Counted from the first letter of the stretch, positions 28,246-37,345 are shown. The stretch: DNA of 64,000 nt from Caldalkalibacillus salinus (GCF_016745835.1 NZ_JAERVL010000004.1:310001-374000); one strand, 5' to 3'. Program-made: numbers and translations. The notes: generated by a model from the letters alone, not told the origin.

Positions 28246-28758
28246 TTATTCTCCTAATGTGTATGACTGATAAATACTCCATGTGTCATTTTCTAACTGA
28301 TGAACCAAGTGAAACTGATGAACGGGCACATGGTAGTCATAGCGTTCCATACGCAAACGACTATAAATATCGTGTAATTCGTCATCAGGCATCTCTTGTC
28401 CAATCGTCACATGCGGGACGAAGGAGTACTGTTTTTCATGCTGCAGCACGTCTCGGTTATGAATGTTATCATGCAATTCATATAACTTAGGCTCGTCCTC
28501 ACATGCAAAATAAATCACATTGTTCGTGGGGTGAAAGTGGCTGATTTTATGGAAATGTAATGAGAAGGCAGGAGACTGCTTAGCAATGTCCTCTAACTCC
28601 TTAGCAATACTCTCCACTTCATCTTTTTCAGCCGTGAATGCTTCTTTTAACGTGAGATGTGGCGAAATTAATTTATATCGAGGATCGTAACGTTTGCGGT
28701 ACGAGTTGGCAACATCTTGCAATTCCTTGGTTGGGAAAATGACAATTCCTAATTTCAC
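28246..28758 (-). CDS. yjcG: 2H phosphoesterase family protein YjcG
   Basis: 170 residues. Two H-x-T motifs (SPHLTLKEAF and VPHVTIGQEM), spaced as in 2'-5' RNA ligase/cyclic phosphodiesterases, define the 2H fold. GTG at 28758 is chosen because AAGGAGGG lies 7 bases upstream; the longer frame lacks a ribosome site. Natural substrate is not known. Confidence 0.92.
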   Translation of the reverse strand: MKLGIVIFPTKELQDVANSYRKRYDPRYKLISPHLTLKEAFTAEKDEVESIAKELEDIAKQSPAFSLHFHKISHFHPTNNVIYFACEDEPKLYELHDNIHNRDVLQHEKQYSFVPHVTIGQEMPDDELHDIYSRLRMERYDYHVPVHQFHLVHQLENDTWSIYQSYTLGE

Positions 28759-28820
28759 CTCGTATCCCTCCTTCATAGTATGTAGATTATACCAAAAAAC
28801 GAATAAAAAATCATGTATCG

Positions 28821-29558
28821 CTATTCTTCCTTTTTTAATGTAAAAGTCAGGGCTTGCGCTAGGTCTTTTTGCCAATGTCCCCACGTATGATCTCCGTCAA
28901 ATTCGTGATAAGTGACCGGGATATGCTGACGCTGCAAGACCTGATAAACGTCTTGATTGAGAGCGTACAGATCCAACGTTCCATTCGACGTCTCCACGGC
29001 GGTTTCTTCTCGACCTACACTTTGATAAATCGATAATTTTTGATGTGAATCGAATTGATTAATTCGCTCTATGGTGCCGGTGTAGAAAGCCCCTGATTGA
29101 CTGATCACATGATGAAACGTATGCGGGTATGCCAAGGCGATATCTAAGGATACCGATCCACCTAGACTTTCTCCTCCTATGACCCGTGCGCCACTCATGG
29201 GGTGGGTCGCATATGTACGGTCAATATAGGACACCAGTTCCTCTGCAAAAAACCGCTTATAAGCCGCATACTGTTCGCCATCAGCCCGATAACGCGCAGT
29301 TCGGACCTCTTTATCGACCGGTACTGCGACAGCCATACATTTATCGATTTTGTTGGCAGCTATGAGCTGGTCTAGGGTGGCAGCCAGTTTACCCAGCTTA
29401 AAATAGTCATCCCCATCCTGTAGATACAGCGTAGAATAGGAATATAATGGGGAATAGTGCTCTGGCAGATAAACCATTAGGGGCACCGTCTGATCTAGAA
29501 AGCGACTGTAAACCTCATCATCTTGAATGGTGCCTTTTCGTGTGTTAAGCGTTTCCAA
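28821..29558 (-). CDS. yjcH: alpha/beta hydrolase esterase YjcH
   Basis: 245 residues, putative esterase of the enterochelin-esterase/EstD type. Nucleophile elbow GGESLGGSV, an LQDGDDYF near the N terminus and terminal FDGDHTWGHW with the likely catalytic His. TTG at 29558 is chosen: AGGAGGT lies 9 bases upstream. First gene of yjcH-yjcG-yjcF. Confidence 0.88.
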   Translation of the reverse strand: METLNTRKGTIQDDEVYSRFLDQTVPLMVYLPEHYSPLYSYSTLYLQDGDDYFKLGKLAATLDQLIAANKIDKCMAVAVPVDKEVRTARYRADGEQYAAYKRFFAEELVSYIDRTYATHPMSGARVIGGESLGGSVSLDIALAYPHTFHHVISQSGAFYTGTIERINQFDSHQKLSIYQSVGREETAVETSNGTLDLYALNQDVYQVLQRQHIPVTYHEFDGDHTWGHWQKDLAQALTFTLKKEE

Positions 29559-29818
29559 TTTTTCAGTACCTCCTAACACGGGTATATGACATACCTATGT
29601 CGTCGTTAAAAGATGAATACAGTCATATTCTAACATATATATATGTAGGAAGACGATATAAGCGCACGAAAACAGCGCTCACCAGCCGAATATCCCGCCA
29701 GTTTAAAGATTTACTTAAGAATATGGATCTTCTCCCTCTGACAACCTGTTATATGTTAAAATATTTAGACTACTAAGATAGAGATGGCCCGGTTTTTAAT
29801 ACGAAGGAGGAAAACGAT

Positions 29819-30361
29819 ATGAAAAATAAACAAGTTCATAGCCGTGATGTCCACCAAGCGGCTATTCAGAGATTAAAAAAGCGGGGCGTGAAAATCTCCG
29901 ACATAGCGGATATCGTTTACCAAATGCAAGCGCCATACTCCTCTAACCTAGAGATGAATACATGTGTAGAATCGGTAGAGGCCGTTTTAGAAAAAAGAGA
30001 AATCCAACACGCCATCCTTGTCGCTGTAGAATTAGACGTGCTAGCAGAAAAAGGGCAACTCACTGAACCGCTACAATCACTCGTAGAATCGGATGAGGGG
30101 TTGTTTGGTTGCGACGAAACCTTAGCCCTCGGTTCAGTCTTAGGATACGGGAGTATTGCTGTGACAACCTTTGGCCACCTAGATAAACAAAAAATCGGTA
30201 TCGTTAAGAAACTAGATACCAAAGTCGGTTCTCATGTGCATACCTTCTTAGATGACATTGTCTGTGGCATTGCTGCTAGCGCGTCAAGTCGTTTGGCTCA
30301 CCGTTTACGAGATAACGACGAAGCGGAAGCTAGTGCTTCAAGCGACGAACAAGCGGGATAG
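29819..30361 (+). CDS. phosphatidylglycerophosphatase A-like protein (YutG type)
   Basis: 180 residues. Matches the Firmicute PgpA family: an N-terminal helical region, GSVLGYGSIAVTTFGHLDKQKIGIVKKLD and THTFLDDIVCGIAA (here VHTFLDDIVCG), with Asp residues as likely ligands. Family members dephosphorylate phosphatidylglycerol phosphate. No membrane helix is obvious, as in Gram-positive PgpA-like proteins. AAGGAGG precedes the ATG. Monocistronic. Confidence 0.85.
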   Translation: MKNKQVHSRDVHQAAIQRLKKRGVKISDIADIVYQMQAPYSSNLEMNTCVESVEAVLEKREIQHAILVAVELDVLAEKGQLTEPLQSLVESDEGLFGCDETLALGSVLGYGSIAVTTFGHLDKQKIGIVKKLDTKVGSHVHTFLDDIVCGIAASASSRLAHRLRDNDEAEASASSDEQAG

Positions 30362-30610
30362 ACTTGGATACAGAGAAGAATGAAGAGACTCGAATGTAAA
30401 CTGAAACGAATGTGCACGCACGGATAGAAATAGGATAAGAACGCTCAAAATTGGCAATCATATGTAATGCTAGAACTCATCCGCTGAGAAAGGCGTTAGG
30501 AGATTGAGGAGTAGCGTGAATGCTTAGTTTCTCCTATTCTTAAAGGATTCTTAGAGGATGAGATTCATGATATTTAACAATATTGTGGATGAAATGAGGC
30601 GTTCTTTGTT

Positions 30611-30778
30611 GTGAGATGGATATATTGGGCCAAACTATACGATTCTAAATTCCAAGCTAACTGTTTACGCGTGCGTATTGAACAAGATTGGTGGGTAAAA
30701 GGCTATGACGCACCAAAAGATGTGGAGGTCCTTCAACTCAAAAGTGGCAAATACGCCGTGCGATATTGTTGGGAATAA
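30611..30778 (+). CDS. 55-residue Trp-rich small protein, possible
   Basis: Starts VRWIYWAKLYDSKF and ends KYAVRYCWE, with five Trp and an amphipathic beta-like pattern. A weak GAGG precedes the GTG and a terminator follows at 30790, which supports a real gene. No family recognised. Confidence 0.4.
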   Translation: MRWIYWAKLYDSKFQANCLRVRIEQDWWVKGYDAPKDVEVLQLKSGKYAVRYCWE

Positions 30779-30789
30779 TATAACATTAG

Positions 30790-30822
30790 CACCCCTTTTT
30801 TAGAGGGGTGTATGATTTTTTA
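30790..30822 (+). terminator. terminator upstream of tRNA-Val
   Basis: CACCCC / GGGGTG stem followed by TATGATTTTTT. Confidence 0.7.
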
Positions 30823-30893
30823 GAGGACAACATGACAAGATTACAATATGACAACATTCCAAACCAATGTTATTATGATTTCCCCAAATAGGC

Positions 30894-30922
30894 TTGACAT
30901 TATATGCTGCCTGTTATATTAT
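30894..30922 (+). promoter_or_regulatory. sigma-A promoter of tRNA-Val
   Basis: TTGACA at 30894-30899 and TATTAT at 30917-30922 with a 17-base spacer, 31 bases before the tRNA. Confidence 0.8.
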
Positions 30923-30953
30923 ATATTTTGTCTCTGATATTTATATTAAACAT

Positions 30954-31029
30954 GACTCGGTAGCTCAGCAGGGAGAGCACCATCTTGACAGGGTGGGGGT
31001 CGCTGGTTCGAACCCAGTCCGAGTCACCA
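30954..31029 (+). tRNA. tRNA-Val (anticodon GAC)
   Basis: A 76-base cloverleaf: acceptor GACTCGG/CCGAGTC, D arm GCTC-GAGC, anticodon stem CCATC/GGTGG around TTGACAG (anticodon GAC), T arm GCTGG-TTCGAAC-CCAGT, discriminator A and an encoded CCA end. A sigma-A promoter precedes and a terminator follows, so it is a single-tRNA unit. An integrase remnant just downstream suggests this gene once served as an attachment site. Confidence 0.97.
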
Positions 31030-31043
31030 TACATAAAACTTCG

Positions 31044-31072
31044 AAACCTCTTGTGAGACAAGGGGTTTTTTT
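31044..31072 (+). terminator. terminator of tRNA-Val
   Basis: AAACCTCTTGT / ACAAGGGGTTT with loop GAG, followed by T residues. Confidence 0.85.
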
Positions 31073-31166
31073 ATATGGCACGGAAGTACCCTCTCAACAT
31101 GTTCCCTCCAAAATTGCGTTTTGATAACATTTTGATAACATGCTAACTGATTTTTTTCTGCTTGAT

Positions 31167-31304
31167 TTACTTCATGGCATTGCCGAAGTTTTGTGCCGCT
31201 TGCTTGTCCATATCCGGTACCGCATGGGTATAGACATCATAGGTGACACAGGCAATATGAACGATTTTTGGGTCATTTCTATAGTGAATTAAACACCACT
31301 TTGT
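31167..31304 (-). pseudogene. tyrosine recombinase (integrase) C-terminal remnant
   Basis: The minus strand reads DVYTHAVPDMDKQAAQNFG before a stop, matching the C-terminal end of phage-type integrases around the catalytic Tyr (usually LD-x-YSHV-x-PDMQ). The preceding DPKIV is followed at once by this tail: the usual RLGHSSIS segment with the R-x-x-H residues is missing, and an in-frame stop lies at 31305. It faces the tRNA-Val gene, the classic place for an element integrase. Clearly a dead fragment. Confidence 0.7.
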
Positions 31305-31657
31305 CTACTGTTGAGTATGTTTCATCATCTCCTGAAACAGATGAACAATTGTTAACAAGTTTGATGAGAGTAGATGAGGGTTTAAAGCGTACTAATCTCA
31401 TGCTGGAGGTCGGTAGTTCTTTTATAAATACTGATATCTCTAGTCAGCCTTTCTTTTTTATGCACAGAATCCATCATCAAGTCAACGAGGATGGAGAATT
31501 AGATGAACATCAATGGAACGAATTAAAAAAAGTAAAAGATGGATTAGAATATATGAAAAATGGCCTATACTCAGAGGAGACAGGGCAAGTAGATAAAAAT
31601 ATAAGCATACAAGAATTTAATCAAATTATAAATGAAGGTGCACGAATGGGTGAGTAA
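31268..31657 (+). CDS. hypothetical protein, probably N-terminally truncated
   Basis: The open frame begins at 31247; the first start-like codon is TTG 31268 with no ribosome site, and its 5' end overlaps the integrase remnant. The 129 residues are acidic and helical (ELKKVKDGLEYMKNG, IQEFNQIINEG), with no motif I recognise. The join suggests a deletion fused a beheaded gene to the integrase remnant, so it may not be expressed. Confidence 0.4.
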   Translation: MGHFYSELNTTLSTVEYVSSSPETDEQLLTSLMRVDEGLKRTNLMLEVGSSFINTDISSQPFFFMHRIHHQVNEDGELDEHQWNELKKVKDGLEYMKNGLYSEETGQVDKNISIQEFNQIINEGARMGE

Positions 31658-31798
31658 ACACACAGCTAACGCAGAGAAATTGTGAAGAGTTGTATTTATA
31701 GTATTTGCCTCAAATTTAATAAGGAGTTCAGTAAATATGTGGAAGTTATTAAGAGATTTAAGTTGTTCATTTTATCAAGGTAAAATTCTCTTATCCTT

Positions 31799-32206
31799 TT
31801 AATGTTTCTCTAATTCATCACTAATCGTAGAAAAATGAACTTCAATAGATCGAAGTATACGCCTCTTTATATCATTACTTACAGCTGGATCTCTGAAGTG
31901 TTCTCGAGCTAGACGACGATGGTAGGATGCTCGTTGCTCATAGGCTCTGAGCTCTTCAGCAATAGCTCGTAATGTTTTCCTTGTGCGATCTGGAATCTCC
32001 TTCGGTACAGCCTGGGAATAATCATAGCTAAAACCATAGACAAAGCCCCAAAGACCTAATCTGGTAATCAGGTGTTGAACCTCCTTTTGTTGCTCCGATT
32101 CTACATAAAACAAACCAAATCTCCATTGTAAACCTGTATTAGGGCGTAGAGGCCCAGAAAACGGACGACTCAGGTGAATGATATGAGCAAGCTCATTGGC
32201 TATATT
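31799..32206 (-). pseudogene. headless hypothetical gene
   Basis: A coding-like frame of 135 residues starts right after a stop at 32207 and has no ATG/GTG start with ribosome site. It reads NELAHIIHLSRPFSGP... through LGLWGFVYGFSYDYS to a charged helical end (RRLAREHFRDP). A TTG at 32113 is the only weak start. Family not recognised; the intact gene probably had more N-terminal sequence. Confidence 0.5.
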
Positions 32207-32302
32207 TCATAAAAGTGATTGGGAGATGATGTGAGTAATGAAATACATCTATTTATACACCCAGAAGAAGGATAACATAGGTGGACGTTCTATATGGCAA
32301 GC

Positions 32303-32343
32303 AAAAAAAGGAAGTCCCCCTTAGTAAGGAGTACTCCCTTTTC
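32303..32343 (-). terminator. minus-strand terminator
   Basis: On the minus strand AGGgAGTaCtCC / GGgGgACTtCCT runs into seven T residues; it probably serves the coiled-coil lipoprotein gene at 32486-33100. Between the two lies a 20-residue coding-like shred (NIGILQSVLRDLAQQAKLK), another gene remnant. Confidence 0.65.
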
Positions 32344-32485
32344 ATTTCTCACAAAAATCACCCAAGATGACGCTTGAGTTTTGCTTGTTGTGCTAAATCA
32401 CGTAATACAGATTGCAGGATACCAATGTTAGGCGAACCCTGCTATATTTCTAACCATTCCAATCTAAAGCTTACGAGCTACACGA

Positions 32486-33100
32486 TCACTGCTTGTTAAT
32501 GCTTATAGCATTCTGATCAAATCCTAGCCTTTCTTTTAACTCATCAGTCACAGTCACTTGAATCGTATCAGATGTTACGTTTTCAAATTTATAAATGATG
32601 CTGTCAACATTTGTTCCTGCTGGTGCAACTCTTTGATAATCGGTTGGACTTATTTTTATGTGTTCTCTCATATGTCCACTCACTTGTCCTTCGTTATGAA
32701 TATCTGTAGGCAATACTGTATGTATATTTTGTGTTTCAACTAACTTTATTTCTAAATCTGATGTCGACATTTGGAATTCATTAGACTCGTTGATTTCCTC
32801 TCCATTAACATACAGTTGATACTTCCATTGACTCTCGGCTAATGATTGAAGCTGTTGACTATCCAGCGTGTTTACTAAATCATGATTGATAAAATTCTGG
32901 TAAGCATTCAATTTTTCTTCATATGATTGAATGTCTTGATCCTGAACAGTCATTTCTTGTTGAAGTTCTTCCATTTCTTTTTGGAGTTGATTTAATTCGT
33001 CTTGTGCGACATGATCTGTCCCGGCTTGTTCAGTACTACTCGTGCATCCTATTATCGTAAAAGTTAATAGACACGATATAGCCAATAAACATAATCTCAT
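32486..33100 (-). CDS. coiled-coil lipoprotein, unknown function
   Basis: 204 residues. Signal peptide with lipobox (TFTIIGC), then a Gln/Glu-rich coiled coil (ELNQLQKEMEELQQEM, residues ~30-70) and a C-terminal beta-rich domain ending in TVTDELKERLGF. Surface-anchored; no enzymatic motif. GGGGTGAGAAG lies before the ATG. It sits in the decayed accessory patch but looks complete. Confidence 0.65.
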   Translation of the reverse strand: MRLCLLAISCLLTFTIIGCTSSTEQAGTDHVAQDELNQLQKEMEELQQEMTVQDQDIQSYEEKLNAYQNFINHDLVNTLDSQQLQSLAESQWKYQLYVNGEEINESNEFQMSTSDLEIKLVETQNIHTVLPTDIHNEGQVSGHMREHIKISPTDYQRVAPAGTNVDSIIYKFENVTSDTIQVTVTDELKERLGFDQNAISINKQ

Positions 33101-33299
33101 CTTCTCACCCCTCGTTTTTTCTTCTAGTTATGGTAACATAAATGTCTAAATGTTTCTTCAACTATAATGCCCTGTTAGCTTAATGTGTAGTTTTATGTTT
33201 TTATTGACTCGGTTTTCTTTTGGTTTATTTCTCCTTGAATAACATGGTAAAGTTAAATATAGCTATATAAAATTATAATTTATGAAGGAGAATTTACAT

Positions 33300-33713
33300 A
33301 TGGCTCGAGTAAAGATGATGTTGTTAACAATGATAATGACATTGATATTAGTTGGATGTTCTAACGATTCAAGTACAAGTGTCTTTATTAGTGAACTTGA
33401 GGAAACGAATTTAGAGTTTACTGTTATAGATAATGATGAGAAGTCCGAATTTTTTTCGATACCACCCACAGTGATTGATGTAGATGGTGAATATATTTTA
33501 ATTTACGAATATGAAAACAAAGAGGAAATGGAAAAGGAAGCCTCATCTATTCATGATAATGGAAATATAGGAAGTGCATTAATAGTTTATGTTTCGTCTC
33601 CTCACTTTTATAAAAAAGAAAATATTATTGTTCAGTATGTAGGAGAGAATGAAGAGATTATGAATGGTGTAGAACAGATCATGGGTGAACAATTTGCAGG
33701 TCAAACATTTTAA
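33300..33713 (+). CDS. small lipoprotein, unknown function
   Basis: 137 residues with lipobox LILVGC, an acidic mature part, and ALIVYVSSPHFYKKENIIVQY-like beta strands reminiscent of small Bacillus lipoproteins that take part in no known pathway. ATG at 33300 follows AAGGAG. AT-rich relative to neighbours. Confidence 0.65.
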   Translation: MARVKMMLLTMIMTLILVGCSNDSSTSVFISELEETNLEFTVIDNDEKSEFFSIPPTVIDVDGEYILIYEYENKEEMEKEASSIHDNGNIGSALIVYVSSPHFYKKENIIVQYVGENEEIMNGVEQIMGEQFAGQTF

Positions 33714-33903
33714 TCCTAATTGTTGTTAATATGCTTATGGTGTCAACAACTCTGAAACGAAATAAACATAAATATAGCAACAACAAACGTTATTTACTGG
33801 TTTCGCATTGCATGATTGATTACATTTTATTGCGCAGTGAGGTCTCAACAGCAGCTATAAGGTTCTCAGTTAAGCAAATAAAGAATAGGGGGAAATTAAA
33901 TAG

Positions 33904-34149
33904 ATGATGAAGAAAACATTGGTAGCAGGCATTACATTTTATTTTTGTTGGCGGTTATTACTGCCAGAAATATGGATTGACAATTTTGCTTCATTTTTGA
34001 ATATAAAATCAAACCATCTCGACCATAAAATAGATGTTGTATTGACAGTTATGTTGTTCACATGGCTCTTAGTTTTATTTGTCATGTTAACTTATCGAAC
34101 CTGGTATCGAATCATTAGGACCTCTGTTTGTGGGGAAGAGAAGCAGTAG
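33904..34149 (+). CDS. small two-helix membrane protein
   Basis: 81 residues with two hydrophobic helices (LVAGITFYFCWRLLLP and VVLTVMLFTWLLVLFVMLTY) and short basic ends. Not recognised. AGGGGGAAA lies upstream of tandem ATGs. Located in the AT-rich accessory patch. Confidence 0.55.
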   Translation: MMKKTLVAGITFYFCWRLLLPEIWIDNFASFLNIKSNHLDHKIDVVLTVMLFTWLLVLFVMLTYRTWYRIIRTSVCGEEKQ

Positions 34150-34241
34150 ACTTTGTACTTCCTGATTTTTGTTTCACTTTTACTCATGCAACTTTAATCT
34201 ATCGTAACTTTTTTATGGTGTGATTCGTTATATTAATATAA

Positions 34242-34511
34242 GACACAAGGGAAACAGTAACAGAAAAAGGGAACAAACCTATTTGGCGTTATGACATTGT
34301 GAACGAAGAAGGTTACACCATTGACCAAAGCATGGATGCAGTAGATATTGAAGCGTTTAAGGACGGAGCTATGAGGATGAATCTATTTATCAGATGGAGT
34401 GACGGTGATATAGCTATGCGGTATGGATTATATTATAAGGATAATGATGATAATATTCTACAGTATACTCTAAGTTCTGATGGTGGAGAAACAGTGGTCC
34501 AGATCAATTAG
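34242..34511 (+). pseudogene. headless hypothetical gene fragment
   Basis: A coding-like frame follows directly on a TAA at 34239 (TVTEKGNKPIWRYDIV...) and runs to ETVVQIN. There is no usable start with a ribosome site except a bare GTG at 34299. Acidic beta-like; family unknown. Treated as a remnant. Confidence 0.45.
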
Positions 34512-34562
34512 TGTTAAAGCGGACATGGTTCTTACCGTACAATCTATTTAATGCTTTTATTT

Positions 34563-34670
34563 CTAATAAATGGGGAGATTAAAATTAACTTTTAGTATGA
34601 CGCTGTCTTCCCCTTCATCTGCTGGTTTTGCTACCTCTTTTACAAAAAGGAATGCGGGTGCTATAGAACT
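34563..34670 (-). pseudogene. C-terminal gene shred
   Basis: Minus strand reads APAFLFVKEVAKPADEGED and on to NFNLPIY-stop, bounded upstream by a stop. Only 35 residues; looks like the end of a lost gene. The rest of 34512-34802 shows nothing. Confidence 0.35.
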
Positions 34671-34802
34671 TTACATATCAGATAGGTTGAATGGCTTGTA
34701 AGGTTGCCATGATTAGGAAAATAAAAGCAAAAATAATGCCTGAAAAATATAAAAACAGTGCACTGCATGATAAGATGGTAGTAAAAGAAAGTGGGGCGTC
34801 AT

Positions 34803-35813
34803 ATGGAAAATGTTCAACTTGACCAATTTATGTCGTCATACTACGCCAAAGCAAAAGGCGTAGAGGAGAGAGAAGCAACATTAAGAGCCAAATTACAAGA
34901 TTTGCTCGGTACTTTTGACTTTCCGACAAGCAATCATCCTCAATTATTAGAGCGTCATGAATGTAATGGTTACACGAGAGAACGTTATCTTTTCTCATCC
35001 TTAGAAGGACTGACGATACCTGTTTATGTGCTTACTCCCAAGGTTGATGAGGTCACAGTTCCATTCCCCACGGTTGTTGCTATACATGGGCACGGCTATG
35101 GGAGTAAAGAAATTGTCGGGCTACGGGAGGATGGATCCGAGGACACGGGTGAACCTGGCATTCATCAGCATTTTGCTGTTCAACTTGTGAAACGAGGATT
35201 GAAGGTTTTTGCACCTGAAGTGATCGGGTTTGGTGAGCGAATGCACACTAGAGATATTGAGCGAGGGAGTGCTCATTCTTGTTATGCTCTTTCAACGCTG
35301 CTTCTGGCAAGTGGAAAAACACTGGCCGGTTTAAGGGTAGCCGAAACACGGCATGTGGTGGACCAGATGAAGGAGTTTCAGGATGTCAATCATGAGCAAA
35401 TCGGCATGATGGGTTTTTCCGGCGGTGGTTTAGTCTCGGCCTACGCTTCAGCGCTTGATGAACGCTTCAAAGCAACGGTGTTGTGTGGATTTACGAATAC
35501 GTTTAAAGGCAGCATTTTACATACCAACCATTGTATAGATAATTACATTCCTTCCATTTTAAAATACGGTGAACTCCCTGACTATATAAGTCTGATTGCC
35601 CCCAGGCCGCTGTTCGTAGAATCTGGGACTCACGATCCTATATTCCCCGTGGAGACAACACGGGAAGCAATTAAACATATACAGAAAACATATGAAACAA
35701 AGGGTGCTCCGTCTGCAATGACGTATGACATATTTCCAGGGAAACATGAGATCAGTGGCCGCTATGCTTATGATTGGTTGAAACAATCACTTGAAGATAT
35801 AAAAACTGGGTAG
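34803..35813 (+). CDS. dienelactone hydrolase-like alpha/beta hydrolase
   Basis: 336 residues. Alpha/beta hydrolase with nucleophile elbow GFSGGGL, Asp in SGTHDPIFP and His in PGKHEIS. AIHGHGYGSKEIVG forms the oxyanion region. It resembles the large dienelactone-hydrolase/acetyl-esterase group found with carbohydrate genes, but no substrate is assigned. ATG at 34803 has only a weak GTGGGG upstream. Cytoplasmic. Its stop codon lies within the following terminator. Confidence 0.82.
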   Translation: MENVQLDQFMSSYYAKAKGVEEREATLRAKLQDLLGTFDFPTSNHPQLLERHECNGYTRERYLFSSLEGLTIPVYVLTPKVDEVTVPFPTVVAIHGHGYGSKEIVGLREDGSEDTGEPGIHQHFAVQLVKRGLKVFAPEVIGFGERMHTRDIERGSAHSCYALSTLLLASGKTLAGLRVAETRHVVDQMKEFQDVNHEQIGMMGFSGGGLVSAYASALDERFKATVLCGFTNTFKGSILHTNHCIDNYIPSILKYGELPDYISLIAPRPLFVESGTHDPIFPVETTREAIKHIQKTYETKGAPSAMTYDIFPGKHEISGRYAYDWLKQSLEDIKTG

Positions 35814-35834
35814 CCATCATGGTTACCCAGTTTA
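35803..35834. terminator. bidirectional terminator
   Basis: AAACTGGGTAgCC / GGtTACCCAGTTT with loop ATCAT, overlapping the stop codon of the hydrolase. Serves both convergent genes. Confidence 0.8.
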
Positions 35835-35852
35835 CTCAATTGATCTGTTTTA

Positions 35853-36194
35853 TTAATGTGGGTGAATTTGGTTGAAGTTTGCTTGTCCCGTCTGCATTTG
35901 CGGTAAAGATTGTTGTTGAGTCATCTGAGGTTGCCCCATTTGTTGTTGAAGCTGATTACAGAGCGCAATCACTTCATTACAGCTTCTAATGGCTTTTTCG
36001 TGTGCTTGTAAGCTCTGCTGAATCGTTTGGGCAGCTTGACGCTCACGTTGGGCCATTTGTTCTAGTGTAATGGCGTTCTGTTGCTCTCTTTCTAACATTT
36101 GACGGTACATGTTATTAGACTGTTGGGTTTGCTGGATCATTTGTTGAGCGATTTGTCGACATTGGTTAATCTGTTGTGTTTGTTGAAATTGCAT
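35853..36194 (-). CDS. Gln/Met-rich protein, probable spore coat component
   Basis: 113 residues, almost wholly helical and about one-third Gln (TQQINQCRQIAQQMIQQTQQ), with a low-complexity Q/M/P tail. Adjacent to a CotF-type gene on the same strand, so a structural spore-coat role is plausible. AAGGAG lies upstream of the ATG. Confidence 0.6.
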   Translation of the reverse strand: MQFQQTQQINQCRQIAQQMIQQTQQSNNMYRQMLEREQQNAITLEQMAQRERQAAQTIQQSLQAHEKAIRSCNEVIALCNQLQQQMGQPQMTQQQSLPQMQTGQANFNQIHPH

Positions 36195-36300
36195 TAGATT
36201 TCTAACTCCTTTTTAATGGGCCTTTGGTTGTATGTCATGTTTATGTTTACCCTGAACAAGCTTCTTATACTTTGAAAAAGGTATCCAATTTGATTGCAAC

Positions 36301-36334
36301 AAAGACCACCATCACCCATCGGTGGTCTTTTTCA
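36301..36334. terminator. hairpin between the coat-like genes
   Basis: Perfect AAAGACCACC / GGTGGTCTTT stem, T run only on the plus strand. On the minus strand it would end the CotF-like transcript weakly. Confidence 0.55.
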
Positions 36335-36376
36335 CTTTCTGTGCAAAAATTGATCTTTGCATTTTTGAATATATCT

Positions 36377-36964
36377 TCACGACATGTAATGTTGGGTGTG
36401 GGGATGTCCAGGTGAAGGAGCAGGTTGAAACGCTTGAGTCATGGTTGCGGCAACGTTTCTTGGCATGGACGGCGCGTCATAATAGCCACGTGCGTTCATG
36501 AACTGCCACATTTCATACGCCATTTGTTGGCAGTTATGTGCACTGGTGGTATGCAAAGCACGTAGCTCAGGGTCTACACATTCGTTTGCCCATACCATGC
36601 CTTGCATAGAACCAGCCTTATGTGAATTGAGAATGAGTGTACTGATGGTGATGTCGCTGAGGCGTTTCGCCTGATTGTCAGGGGCTGGAATCATGTTTTG
36701 GTTCTCCACACCGACATGAGGACGATGGTGTGCATGTGTATGGTAAACATTGGTTCCGGCCATGTCTACACCCCTGTTTTGAAGTAAGTTAAGAGCCGAG
36801 TTATAGGTGCGATCCATCCCTTGGATATGGCGTCTTAGAATACCCTCTAGTTCGGAATCCTCAGTCATGTCAGCACACAGGGCATGCATTTCAATGTCTG
36901 CTGTTAACTTTCTCAGTAATTCGGTTGTTTCTAATAACTCGTGAGCGGCAAAATTTACGGCCAC
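36377..36964 (-). CDS. spore coat protein, CotF-like domain
   Basis: 195 residues. The CotF-family pattern is present: N-terminal ELLETTELLRKLTADIE helix, a central DITISTLILNSHKAG helix, and C-terminal CQQMAYEMWQFMNARGYYDAP. A His-rich tail (GHPHTQHY) follows. Marks the organism as a spore former. GGAGG upstream of ATG. Confidence 0.83.
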   Translation of the reverse strand: MAVNFAAHELLETTELLRKLTADIEMHALCADMTEDSELEGILRRHIQGMDRTYNSALNLLQNRGVDMAGTNVYHTHAHHRPHVGVENQNMIPAPDNQAKRLSDITISTLILNSHKAGSMQGMVWANECVDPELRALHTTSAHNCQQMAYEMWQFMNARGYYDAPSMPRNVAATMTQAFQPAPSPGHPHTQHYMS

Positions 36965-37345
36965 GTTTTTTCCTCCTTTATGAAAAATAAAAATCTCGCT
37001 TTATTATATCCACAGGAGTCGACCGTATTCTCTAAAAACATTCTGAGAAGAGATATGGGGACGACCTTCATGTTGTTTTATCATTCTTTCCTGCGACCTA
37101 CGGAGCTTACAATCCTACAGTGTCTAGCTATCACGAAAAAAACATAACGGGTAGGAGCTACAGCCGTCTTAATCGGCGCCCTTAATCCTGTGGCTTGGCT
37201 TTATCTATAAGACTATACTAATGAATGAAGAGATAACAAAAAAAGGAAAGGATTTGTTCAATATAGTCCATTTTGATTAAAATTTTGCTATGATGATAAT
37301 TAATAGGTTCATTAAGGTCTTTTTACAGTAACGGTAACTTACAGT
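36965..37345. other. 381-bp gap between coat and beta-propeller genes
   Basis: No gene. A GC-richer patch (37147-37200) carries CTTAATC twice and GCCG/CGGC self-complementarity. TTGATT and TATGAT-like boxes precede 37346 with unconvincing spacing. Confidence 0.5.

Noticed and set aside
30894-31124. 76-residue plus-strand frame across tRNA-Val
   Set aside because: It is the translation of the tRNA itself (HHLDRVGVAGSNPVRVT is a known artefact).
36224-36415. Plus-strand frame between coat-like genes
   Set aside because: No ribosome site, crosses a hairpin, no protein-like pattern.
37147-37200. c-di-AMP (ydaO) riboswitch
   Set aside because: GGGTAGGAG and CTTAATCCTG resemble parts of it but occur in the wrong order and the core is missing.
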